The notes beneath the pieces are model-generated. The model was not told the DNA's origin and did not search any database. It was given only the letters and a program-made list of their open reading frames with translations. Both the position numbers and the translations under genes were made by a program. Below, piece by piece: positions 24,401-32,727 of a stretch of 64,000 nucleotides of DNA. Origin of the DNA: Streptomyces sp. NBC_00433 (GTDB lineage: Bacteria; Actinomycetota; Actinomycetes; Streptomycetales; Streptomycetaceae). Each line of letters begins with the position of its first letter. The first letter of the stretch is position 1. Location of the stretch: assembly GCA_036015235.1 (NCBI GenBank), contig CP107926.1:2170001-2234000 (forward strand), read 5' to 3'.

Positions 24401-25047
24401 TCAGGGCGCGGAGGCCACCCTTTGCGGAGAGCGGCCGCGGAGCGCCCGCAACCGGGGCAGGGTCCACACGCGCTCGCCGAACAGGGTGATGGACGCGGGC
24501 AGCAGGATGCCACGCACGAGCGTGGCGTTGATGACGATCGCAGTGGCCATGCCCACGCCAAGCATCTTGTACTGATGGCGTTGAGCACGACGAACACGCT
24601 GAAGACGCCGGCCATGATCACCGCGGCACTCGTCACGACGCCGGCACTGCCGCCGAGGCCGTCCACCACCGCAAGCCTGGTCGACACCCCGGCCGTCCAA
24701 CGCTCGCGGATACGGCTGAGCACGAAGATGTGATAGTCCACGCTCAGGGCGAACAGCAGCGCGAACATAAACAGCGGGATCCAGTCCACCACTCCGCCGT
24801 AAGAGTGGAACCCCAGCAGCGAACTGAGGTTGCCGTCCTGGAAGACCCAGGTCAGAACCCCGTACGCGGCTCCGATGGACAGCAGGTTGAGGACGATCGA
24901 GACCAGCGGGATGGTCAGCGAGCGGAAGGCGAAGGCGAGCAGGACGAAGGCGAGCACCAGCACGAACAGGTCGCATACGGCATGGTGTGGCGCACCTGCC
25001 GGGTGAAGTCGTAGGCGAACGCGGTCGCGATGGCAGCGGCGATGGTT
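24401..25047 (-). pseudogene. MMPL-family membrane transporter, C-terminal remnant
   Basis: Pieces in three frames match the C-terminal membrane domain of MMPL lipid/drug exporters: FAYDFTRQVRHTMP, then LVLAFVLLAFAFRSLTIPLV, FALSVDYHIFVLSRIRERW and VFVVLNAI, then YKMLGVGMATAIVINATLVRG with ITLFGERVWTLPRLR. Frameshifts fall near 24565 and 24975, and the 5' two thirds are missing. Typical ending sequences show the true 3' end is present. Confidence 0.8.
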
Positions 25048-25115
25048 ACGGTACTGGGGGCCGGCACGGCTACCGCGCAGCCCGCTGCGAGCGGGGACTC
25101 GAGGGTCGATCCGTG
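25030..25115 (+). pseudogene. Signal-peptide fragment of a secreted protein
   Basis: Reads MAAAMVTVLGAGTATAQPAA, a plausible secretory signal with an Ala-rich cleavage site, then SGDSRVDPCAS before similarity to anything is lost. It overlaps the 5' edge of the MMPL remnant and appears cut off at both evolutionary joints. The parent protein is not identifiable. Confidence 0.35.
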
Positions 25116-25119
25116 TGCG

Positions 25120-25505
25120 TCAGCTGGGCGTAGCTATGGGTTCGGCGGGCACCATGGGGTGGGTCGCGAGGCGGCGCACTTCGGCCGTGACCTCGGCGCC
25201 GACCTGGTCCGCCGTTCTGTCGCCGTAATCGAGGATGTCGTACTCGTCGTCGAGTTCGGCGAGCCGCTCAGTCAGGGGCAGCTCATGTCCGTAGGGCTGA
25301 TGAATCCTGAAAGGAACTCCCGAGGCGTGAGCTCGCCAGCGAGCATGTGGCGGGCGAGCGCTCAGGCGGCGGCTTCCTGGCCGGCCTGGCTGGCGACCGG
25401 ATAAAAGGTGAGGCCGAGTTCGTCGAGTGCTGCGGGAAGCAAGTCGTGGACGTCATAGTCCGCCTCGGCGCGCGTGCAGGCGGCGAGGATCCGAAGGCCA
25501 GGCGA
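25120..25505 (-). pseudogene. Conserved actinobacterial hypothetical protein, decayed
   Basis: Fragments read LAACTRAEADYDVHDLLPAA, LDELGLTFYPVASQAGQEAA, an in-frame TGA (25362), ARHMLAGELTPREF, a frame change, then RIHQPYGHELPLTERLAELD and DEYDILDYGDRTADQV. The order and phrasing correspond to one small hypothetical protein common in Streptomyces; its function is unknown. One stop and one frameshift mark it as dead. Confidence 0.6.
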
Positions 25506-25579
25506 TGTCGAGTCCGGCGACGAGCGCATCGCAGGCGGCATTGACGACCGCTCGCGCGGATTTCCCCCATGCACCAGAG

Positions 25580-25762
25580 GGCGGCAAGGTCCGCCCTGAG
25601 CCGCTGGTGCCGCTCGCACTGGACGCGCTGCAGGACGTCCAGGACGCCGTCAACCACCGCGACCCCCGCACCACCCAGCGCTACAACCGGCACCGCCGAC
25701 GGCACGAGACCCACCCGGGCCACACACTCGCCGCACGCCTCGTAGACAGGCTCCCGGAGTAA
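25580..25762 (+). pseudogene. Tyrosine recombinase, C-terminal remnant
   Basis: LALDALQDVQDAVNHRDPRT-TQRYNRHRRRHETHPGHTLA corresponds to the C-terminal 'GHxDPRTTxRY' region of XerC/D-type recombinases, including the nucleophile Tyr. The usual Gly-His pair appears as Asn-His. Nothing upstream continues the enzyme in frame. Confidence 0.6.
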
Positions 25763-26099
25763 CAAGCCGACTTCCGTGGTGCCCGAGGACACGGTCGTGT
25801 CCTCGACATAGCGGCCGAGGACGGCGGCAACTGGCCAACTCGTCTCATACGCCAACGGGCCGGCCCACTCCACCGTCACCTTGACGGACGAGCGGGCCGA
25901 CTGCATGCCCGGCAGGACGGGCTACTCCGCCTTCGCGTAGGCGGGCTCCAGGACGAGATGGCCCTGAGCGACCTCCTTCAGCTCTTCGAAGTCCTTGACA
26001 TAAAAATCCGGTACGAGGTGTGAATGATGTTGCTCTTCCGCAGACACCTGAAGATCAGGGGCGTGAACACGCCCCTGCACCCCGAGACGGACTACGCCG

Positions 26100-26301
26100 C
26101 ACTGCTGATCCCCGAACCGGCCCGCCGCACCGACGTCCGCATCGGCTACGCCCGGCTCTCGACCAGCGGCCAGAAACTGGGACCGCAGCTCGACGCCCTC
26201 ACCGAGGCCTGCTGCCGCCGCGTCTGCGCCGACAGAGGTCCGGGCGGGACGACTTGCGCCCCGGACTGCAGGCCCTCTGCTGGACGCTTCCCGAGGACTA
26301 A
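26100..26301 (+). pseudogene. Serine resolvase/invertase, N-terminal remnant
   Basis: Reads DVRIGYARLSTSGQKLGPQL-DALTEACCRRVCADR, including the catalytic Ser of the resolvase motif Y-A-R-x-S-T, then continues out of frame as SGRDDLRPGLQALCWTLPED before a stop. It is a frameshifted Tn3-type resolvase fragment left by a lost transposon. Confidence 0.75.
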
Positions 26302-26345
26302 CCAACCGGCTGGCATGATCCGGGCATCGTTCGACAGAAACGGCG

Positions 26346-26374
26346 TTGGCCCTGTCCATAGAGGACAGGGCCAA
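26346..26374 (-). terminator. Intrinsic terminator of the integrase gene
   Basis: TTGGCCCTGTCC (26346-26357), loop ATAGA, GGACAGGGCCAA (26363-26374): a perfect 12-bp stem starting 5 bp beyond the integrase stop codon. Confidence 0.75.
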
Positions 26375-26379
26375 CCCAC

Positions 26380-27468
26380 TCAGGCGGCGATGGTCAACGG
26401 GGCTTCCATACGCTCCCACGCGCCGAGGACGGCCTTGTGGGCGTCCGGCTGCAAGTGAGCGTAACGCTGGGTGGTCTGGAAGCTCTCGTGGCCGAGGAGG
26501 TGCTGGACCTCGTATAGCGAGACTCCTTTCTGGACCAGCCACGAGGCGCAGGTGTGGCGCATGGAGTGCGGCGGATAGTGCGGGACGAGTTGCTGTTCGC
26601 CGTCCTCGTCGAAGTAGTAGGCAGCGTCGAGGGCCGGCCACCAGGTCTGGCGTCGCCAGTTGCCGTCGTCGAGAAGCCGTCCCGTCCGTCCCGTTGTGAC
26701 GGTGGTGAACACCACAGCATCCCGGTCGAGCCGGTGGATGTGGCGTTCAAGTATCTCCAGGACGTGAGGCGGGAGCGGGACTTCCCGGCGGCTCTTGGAG
26801 CTCTTCGGGTACTCCTTGATGCCGCTCTTGGTGTTGACCTCCACCACGAACAGGCGTGAGCGGCGCTGGTCGATGCGGTGCCGGTGAAGGCCGGAGAGTT
26901 CACCCCAGCGCAGCCCGGTGTAGAACCCGAGCAGGCACATGGTCCGCCAGGCGGCGGAGAGCTGGTCAAGGATGCCCTGAGCCTGATCGAGCGTGAACCA
27001 CTGCGGCGGTTTGACCGCGATAGACGGCAGATCGATGCTGCGACACGGGCTGACGGCGATCATGTCGTCGTCCACTGCCGCACGCATGATGGAGGACATC
27101 AAGTTGTAGGCCCGTTTGATCGCAGATGCCCCCACGTCCTTCTCCACCAGGACACGTATCCAACTCTGGACATCCATGCGGGTGATACTGCGCATCTCTC
27201 GGCCGGCCCAGTAGGGCACGACGTGGTTTTTGATAGTCGAGGCGTCGCCACGCAGCGTGTGGGGTTCGACGACGCGGGCGTTCCACCACCGGTCATGCCA
27301 CTCCCCGAGCTGGGTCCTGCCAGCCCTCGGATCCCGCACGCCACCTCGAGCGAACTGCGTCTCCATCTCAACAGCCCAGGCGCGCGCCTGAGCCTTGAGG
27401 GGGAACGACTCACTCAATCGGGATCCAGTCCGACTGCGTACTGTCGCCTGCCATTTTCCAGATTTCAA
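26380..27468 (-). CDS. int: Phage/ICE-type tyrosine integrase
   Basis: Site-specific recombinase of about 362 aa. It has an N-terminal SAM-like core-binding domain and a C-terminal catalytic domain with all catalytic residues visible: Arg in TGLRWGEL, H-x-x-R in HSMRHTCAS, His in LLGHESFQTT and Tyr in QRYAHL. The first usable start is TTG 27468. However, the reading frame continues upstream with a typical integrase N-terminus (ITYLRR-LKSGKWQ) and AAAGGAG sits just before ATC 27489, so an unusual start or an altered start codon is possible. A putative excisionase gene lies upstream. No matching tRNA att site was found. Confidence 0.9.
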   Translation of the reverse strand: MKSGKWQATVRSRTGSRLSESFPLKAQARAWAVEMETQFARGGVRDPRAGRTQLGEWHDRWWNARVVEPHTLRGDASTIKNHVVPYWAGREMRSITRMDVQSWIRVLVEKDVGASAIKRAYNLMSSIMRAAVDDDMIAVSPCRSIDLPSIAVKPPQWFTLDQAQGILDQLSAAWRTMCLLGFYTGLRWGELSGLHRHRIDQRRSRLFVVEVNTKSGIKEYPKSSKSRREVPLPPHVLEILERHIHRLDRDAVVFTTVTTGRTGRLLDDGNWRRQTWWPALDAAYYFDEDGEQQLVPHYPPHSMRHTCASWLVQKGVSLYEVQHLLGHESFQTTQRYAHLQPDAHKAVLGAWERMEAPLTIAA

Positions 27469-27532
27469 CCTGCGCAGGTACGTGATACCACTCCTTTATT
27501 CAGACGTACATGGGGATCGATTCGAAAATGAG

Positions 27533-27739
27533 TCAGCGGCAACGCCTTTCAGCCGCAACCGCCCTGCTGGAGATGAACGCCTCCAAGCCATCTGCTGGCA
27601 CCCGAACACGAGAGCGTCCCGTTCCTGTACGCAGGTCTACGACCGGTAGGTCGCCGGCAGCAATAAAGCGGTACACGGTTCGCCGGTCGACATCCAAAGC
27701 GGCGGCGACGGCGGGAATTGACAGCAGACGAGTCGGCAA
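27533..27739 (-). CDS. xis: Excisionase-like helix-turn-helix protein
   Basis: About 68 aa from TTG 27739, with GAGGA seven bases upstream. LLSIPAVAAALDVDRRTVYR-FIAAGDLPVVDL is a MerR/excisionase-type HTH with winged end (RSRVRVPADGLEAFISSR). It is co-directional with and 64 bp upstream of the integrase, the normal Xis-Int order of actinobacterial integrative elements. It would bend att DNA for excision. A longer form starting at 27796 is possible. Confidence 0.75.
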   Translation of the reverse strand: MPTRLLSIPAVAAALDVDRRTVYRFIAAGDLPVVDLRTGTGRSRVRVPADGLEAFISSRAVAAERRCR

Positions 27740-28986
27740 CGATGAGTCCTCGCGGCGAGAAGGGCAACGGGTGATTGACGGTTCTCTCGCGACCACCGAC
27801 TAGCCGCGCACACGTCGCGGTCCCGCACGGCTCCCCGCAGGAGAGCGGAGCCAATGGAACCTACGTTTGCTTGCTGCTAGCCGCGGACCGTTCCGCATCT
27901 CAACGGTTCGTGGGTCGTTCAGGAGCCGGTACGGCGGACGGCTTGGCAGTGGCCCTCGGGACCAGGTTCACTGACCCCACCCACTGCCAACCAACCCGCG
28001 CGGACATCACCATGCTCCTCGGAAAACACGTTTTGCCTGACGGCATTTTCTGGGCTATACAGCGCAGCGCACCGGCCCACGGGGAGCACGGACCATCGTG
28101 GTCCCGTTCCGCACCTCGACTCCCTCGACAGAGGGCTTACGGGTCGACCGTGCCGCGCGGCCCTCCCACGCCACCCCCTCCGGCGGGGAGATATCCAGAC
28201 AGGCGATTGGAGAACACCCTTTTCTTGAGCAGCGAAGGAAGGCTATAGCTTGACATACGCTCACGATAATAATCCACTCATTTGCCGAGGAGAGTATCTG
28301 CCGTGAGCGAACTGATGCATCGCGAACCATTACGCTTGGCAGTAGTATGAATCGAGGCGAGGAGATGCCAATCAGCGGACGATTCGGACAGGTCCATATT
28401 TCAGGCCGCCTTTTGCAAGCCAGGACGTTGTTGCGGTGGACACCGGGCCGGGCAGCGTGGCACGCCAACAAGATCGCGTTTTCGCAGAGCACTGGGGATT
28501 GAGACCAATAGGCTCGCAAATAGACGATTCGCGCATTGCTCGTGGGGGGTGTTTCCTGCCCGAACCGCAGCAGGCTCAACGGAGTTGGCGGAGTACACGC
28601 CGGGGTGCTGGCGGCGTACAACGAGCGGGACGGCACGGCCCGCTCGCATGCCGTGGAGCTCCAGCAGGTCGGAGTCGGCGGGGCTCCGAGGTTTCGGACG
28701 AGCGGGTGGAGCGGATGGACGGGCCCGAACAATGCGCGAGCGGGAGTAAGCCGGTTCGCCCGACCGGTGGCCTCTTCGCCGTACCCGGCGAACGGCTCGA
28801 CGCCGCGATCAGAAGGACCGGCACGGCCCACGAGGCCGACCAGGCCCCGGCACTGGGCCTGCTGCCACCGGGTGAACGACGCCGAGCTCCGGGTCGGCGC
28901 CGCACTTGCACCCTTGCGCGCCGTTCCGCGGCCGGTCCAGGGAGATCGGGTGCGCGGCGGCCCCGCCGACCGGGAGAATCATCTGT
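27740..28986. other. 1.2-kb stretch without a convincing gene
   Basis: Contains a hairpin GGCTCC-N-CGC...GCG-GAGCC (27840-27863) and, at 28240-28410, an unusually AT-rich stretch with TTGACATACG. Two Shine-Dalgarno-like GAGGAG sequences precede very short frames there (GTG 28303, 15 codons; ATG 28368). The rest has high GC with no frame showing a recognised family. If the integrase defined an element, attP might lie here, but no duplicated core was found. Confidence 0.35.
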
Positions 28987-29320
28987 TATGGCACAGTCCG
29001 TCCCCGCATCCTCTGTCCCGGATTCCCAGTACGTCCGGCGCATTCTGCGCCATTCGCAGAGTTCGCTCGTAGGGCTCATCGCCTCCACGAGCGCGCAGCT
29101 CCCGTACCCCCGCGATCTGGGCGAGCACGAAGGTTTCGGCGTATACGGCCCTTGAGCACTCGCCGACGCCGCGCGGGTCTCCCTTGCCCTCGGCAAGGAG
29201 ATCAACCGCGCCCCGGCACAGCCGCGTGATCCTGGGCAGATCCTGGGCCCCTACCTCGCCCTGGACGACCCCTTCTACAAGGAGTCGCCGGAGGAGAAGC
29301 TGACGCGCCTGCTGACGCGC
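28987..29320 (+). pseudogene. Unidentified gene, interrupted by a stop and cut by an IS
   Basis: Frame begins [47 protein letters not shown], then TGA 29153, and continues [20 protein letters not shown] and [20 protein letters not shown] up to the ISAs1-like element. Codon use and amino-acid composition look protein-like throughout, which suggests one former gene. No family was recognised. Confidence 0.4.
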
Positions 29321-29337
29321 GCAGGGCTGATGCGTTC

Positions 29338-30406
29338 TCAGCAGATGATCTTGAGGAGGGTGGTGGCGTGACCGGTAGCGGTCGGTTGCGGCGGCGATGT
29401 TGGTCCAGCCGGCCTGGCGCATCAGGCCGATGGCGAGTTTGCGCAGTGTGGCCATGGCGCGGGGAGCGTTGCCGGTCTGGACCTTGGAGGCGTCCTCGAC
29501 GAAGGTCACATCTGTCACGTGGTGCAGGGCTTCCACGGACCAGTGGCCCTGGACGAGTTCGGCCAGGCGGCCGGGGTCCGCCTGGCCGGGGGTGAGGCTG
29601 GTGACGGCGTAGACCGTCTTCGTCTGGACCTCGCCAGTCTTGGTGCTGACGCGGCGTCGCTTGATCTCGATGGCCTGGAAGGCGCGCGGGAACAGTAGCC
29701 CGGCTTCGACGGTGCACACTTTCAGCCGCCGGACCTCGCGCCGTCCGTGCCCGGCGGTGCGGGTGCGGTCCAGCAGCGGCAGCTGCTGCCAGGGCAGGGC
29801 GCGCAGTTGCCGGCGCAGTCCCTTCTGGTTGCCCTTGCCGACCAGGAGGTAGTGCCCGCCAGCGGCGACGATCTTCTTCGCGGTCTTGCGCTGGGTGTGC
29901 ATCGAGTCGGCGGTGACGACCACACCGCGCAGGTCAAAGCGGGCCAGCAGCGGGGTCATGGCCGGGATTTCGTTGCTCATGGCGGCCACTTGGCATTGGG
30001 CGATGACGGTCTGGCTGCCGTGTAGGGCAGCGGCCAGCAGGTGGACTGCCGTCTTGCTGTCGGTGCGCGAACCGCGCACGGCCTTGCCGTCCACGGCCAG
30101 CCCGGTCAGGGCTTCGTCGTCCTCGACGGGATCGGCGGCGTGGCGAGCGAGCCAGGCGCCGACCGCGTCGTCCAGAGCGTCTCCGTCGATGCGGGCCGGC
30201 AGTCTGCCGAGCGTGGAGGCGTTGGGTGCGGCGCGGTCAAGGCCGAGTCCGGCGCGGACCTGCGAGTCGGCGTCGGCGGCGTATCGGGCGATCTGCGCGA
30301 GGGAGTGGGCTCCGTCGAGCACCGCCGTCAGACACAGGGCCAGCAGCGCGCCGATCTGGTAGCGGCGCCCGCGCACCCGGCGCGGATCGGGCACGGCGGC
30401 CAGCAC
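29338..30406 (-). pseudogene. ISAs1-family transposase (second copy), 3' frameshift
   Basis: Long, mostly intact ISAs1 transposase: [71 protein letters not shown]. Homology continues upstream of the GTG at 30406 (to about 30530, with no clear start codon). At the 3' end the natural tail [13 protein letters not shown] (29338-29340) lies one frame away, so a single-base shift near 29368 extends the product into foreign sequence. It probably no longer transposes. It is different in sequence from the copy at 22.5 kb. Confidence 0.8.
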
Positions 30407-30640
30407 GTTTGACAGTGAGGCCAGCTCGCGCGGCTCGACGGATGGGCGTGGGTCGGTGGCGTCCTCGCATTGGCGCGCGACGACGGTGATCAGGCAGAGG
30501 GCACGCGGACGCGACTCCAGGACGATCTTCGGTCTCAGTGGGCGGTTCGTGAGCTTTTGGATAGACCTGTGGTCGCCTGATGGTGTGGGTTGTGGGCAGA
30601 ATCCGCCGGCCCGCGGTGGTTCATCTGGTGATGTGATCGG

Positions 30641-31489
30641 GTGAGTGAACGCAAGCCGTACCCGAGTGACTTATCGGACGGGCAGTGGTCGTTGATCGAG
30701 CCGGTGATCACCGCGTGGAAGGACCGGCACCGCTCGGACAGCGGCTACCAGGGCGCCTACGAGATGCGGGAGATCGTCAACGCGATCCTCTACCAGGGGC
30801 GGGCCGACTGTCAGTGGGCGTACATCCCGCACGACCTGCCGCCCAAGAGCGCGACCTACTACTACTTCGCCGCCTGGCGGAACGACGGAACCGACCAGAT
30901 CATCCATGAACTCCTGCGCTGCCAGGTCCGCGAACGCGCCCAGCGATTAGAGGACCTGACCCTGGTGGTGCTGGACACCCAGAGTCTCCATGCGGCTGCC
31001 GGGGTCCCCGCCGCCACGACCGGCCACGATCCGGCCAAGAGGGTGCCCGGCCGCAAGCGCGGCCTGGCCGTGGACGTACTCGGCCTGGTCATCGCGGTCG
31101 TCGTCCTCGCCGCGAACACGCACGACAACGCCGCAGGCATCATCCTGCTGGACCAGGTCGCCGAGCACGCTGGCGGAACCGCCCGCAAAGCCCTCGTCGA
31201 CCAGGGCTTCAAGAACAAGGCCGTCGAGCACGGCGCCGGCCTGGGCATCGACGTCGAGATCGTGGCACGCAACCCGCAGGACAAGGGGTTCGTGCCGCAA
31301 CCGAAGCGGTGGAGGGTCGAGCAGACCTACGGGATCCTGATACTGCACCGGCGCCTGGTCCGTGACTACGAGCACCGTCCCTCCTCTTCCGCCTCCCGCG
31401 TCTACTGGGCGATGACCCACGTCATGAGCCGACGCCTCACCGGCGCGAACACCCCCACCTGGCGCACGGTGCAGGAGGCAGCAGCGTGA
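30641..31489 (+). CDS. IS5-family transposase
   Basis: 282 aa, full length. The N-terminal domain reads [20 protein letters not shown]; the DDE catalytic core shows Asp in [12 protein letters not shown], Asp in [12 protein letters not shown] and Glu in [11 protein letters not shown]. It appears intact and could be active. The TGA overlaps the GTG of a small passenger gene. The last 34 bases of the window begin a related gene in the same orientation. Confidence 0.9.
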   Translation: MSERKPYPSDLSDGQWSLIEPVITAWKDRHRSDSGYQGAYEMREIVNAILYQGRADCQWAYIPHDLPPKSATYYYFAAWRNDGTDQIIHELLRCQVRERAQRLEDLTLVVLDTQSLHAAAGVPAATTGHDPAKRVPGRKRGLAVDVLGLVIAVVVLAANTHDNAAGIILLDQVAEHAGGTARKALVDQGFKNKAVEHGAGLGIDVEIVARNPQDKGFVPQPKRWRVEQTYGILILHRRLVRDYEHRPSSSASRVYWAMTHVMSRRLTGANTPTWRTVQEAAA

Positions 31490-31884
31490 ACATCCAGCCC
31501 CTGCTCGATGCCCTGGACCTCCAGGAAGACGCCGCCCGGACCCTGGCCGACGACCTCCGCGCGCAGATCGACAACCTGCAAACCCAGCTACGGGAGACCG
31601 AGAGGCACCTGGAGCACCTCACGATCACCCGCAAGACCGTCACCGGCCTTGCCGACCGGCTCCCGGTCGTCGCGCCGGACCTGCCCGACCACCCGGACTA
31701 CCCCCGCATCCTCGCCGCCTTCAACCACACGCCCCGGCCACTACGAGCCAAGGACGTCTGCGAAGCCCTCGGCCACGAACTGCTGCCGAAGAACGTCGAA
31801 GGCACCCGGGCCAAGCTGAAACGCCTGGTCAAACTCGGGATTCTCACCGAGGTCGACACCGGCAGCTTCACCACGAAGCAGTAG
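31486..31884 (+). CDS. IS5-associated passenger protein (coiled coil plus winged helix)
   Basis: 132 aa; the start overlaps the transposase stop by 4 nt (GTGA). Residues 10-50 form a coiled coil (LADDLRAQIDNLQTQLRETE); residues 75-130 look like a winged helix (PLRAKDVCEALGHELLPKNV, then RAKLKRLVKLGILTEVD). It probably binds DNA and may regulate or assist transposition; no experimental role is known to me. Its coupling to the transposase shows it travels with the element. Confidence 0.75.
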   Translation: MNIQPLLDALDLQEDAARTLADDLRAQIDNLQTQLRETERHLEHLTITRKTVTGLADRLPVVAPDLPDHPDYPRILAAFNHTPRPLRAKDVCEALGHELLPKNVEGTRAKLKRLVKLGILTEVDTGSFTTKQ

Positions 31885-31901
31885 CCGGCCACTGCGATCG
31901 C

Positions 31902-32528
31902 TCAGATGTGCATGTCCGGGGTGCCGCGAACTGCATACGCCGGCAGGCGGGCTTCCTTCAGGTAGGCCGGGGAGAGCGAGAGGTCGAACCGCCGCTCGAT
32001 GATGCCAAGGGTGCGCCGGTAGGTATCTGTGTAGTGCTCGCCTTCGGCGGCGATGAGTGTTTTCCCGTCGGACTGCAGCACGCGCCCACTGACGAGTTCG
32101 GGAAGCAGCAGGTCAGGCTCCCGACCCCAGCGCCACACTTCCTCGCCCAGCCCGAACCCACACAGTTCCACGCCGTCCCGAGCGTAAAAGACTGTGGCTG
32201 GCGGGTGCTCTTGTATCGGCACGTAGCGGACGGCTTCGACGCCTTCTCGGGAGATCTCTGGCAGACGGTCCCCACCGGTCGAGTCTCCGTACTCCAGGGC
32301 GAACGACCAGCCTCCATGCTCTCCGACCCGTACGACACCATCGCCATCCTCGCCCGGTCGGTACCACTGCCCGAGGTCCCACGCTTCGGCGTCGGTGATG
32401 GGCTCGGTCGCTCCGTCCCGGTCGCCTCCCATGCGCACGGCCAGTTCGTGCCCGGATATTCCGTGTGCGAACACCACACTGGACATCCAGTGCTCCAGAT
32501 CGACCAGCCACTGAATCCCGTCGCGCAT
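31902..32528 (-). CDS. DUF6461-like protein
   Basis: 208 aa from the ATG at 32528 with GAGGG immediately upstream. The N-terminus MRDGIQWLVDLEHWMSSVVF, then GHELAVRMGGD, and WSFALEYGDSTGG, resemble the DUF6461 family of streptomycete proteins, which are small single-domain proteins of unknown role found near mobile and conflict genes. It is cytoplasmic, with no signal or membrane segment. It lies between the IS5 element and the Avs-like gene and is transcribed away from the latter. Confidence 0.55.
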   Translation of the reverse strand: MRDGIQWLVDLEHWMSSVVFAHGISGHELAVRMGGDRDGATEPITDAEAWDLGQWYRPGEDGDGVVRVGEHGGWSFALEYGDSTGGDRLPEISREGVEAVRYVPIQEHPPATVFYARDGVELCGFGLGEEVWRWGREPDLLLPELVSGRVLQSDGKTLIAAEGEHYTDTYRRTLGIIERRFDLSLSPAYLKEARLPAYAVRGTPDMHI

Positions 32529-32727
32529 ACCCTCGCCCCTCACCCACAAGCAATTGATCGTCGGGGCGCACCCTATGCAGCACCACCGACAAGGCGAACC
32601 CGTCGAGCAGGGCCAGGCGACCACGCGCCATCGTTCCCCGCGCGCAACATGCCAAGCAAAGCACCCGGCCCAGCCTCACCCGGAAATGGACATCACCTCA
32701 CGAACCGCCCTCTGAGAGCATTGCGTC

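Noticed and set aside
26280..27860. tRNA gene or att core near the integrase
   Set aside because: No tRNA-like cloverleaf ends or duplicated core were recognised on reading; would need a tRNA scan.
28303..28350. Leader-peptide-like frame (15 codons) after GAGGAG in an AT-rich stretch
   Set aside because: No downstream biosynthetic gene and no run of regulatory codons; too short to support.
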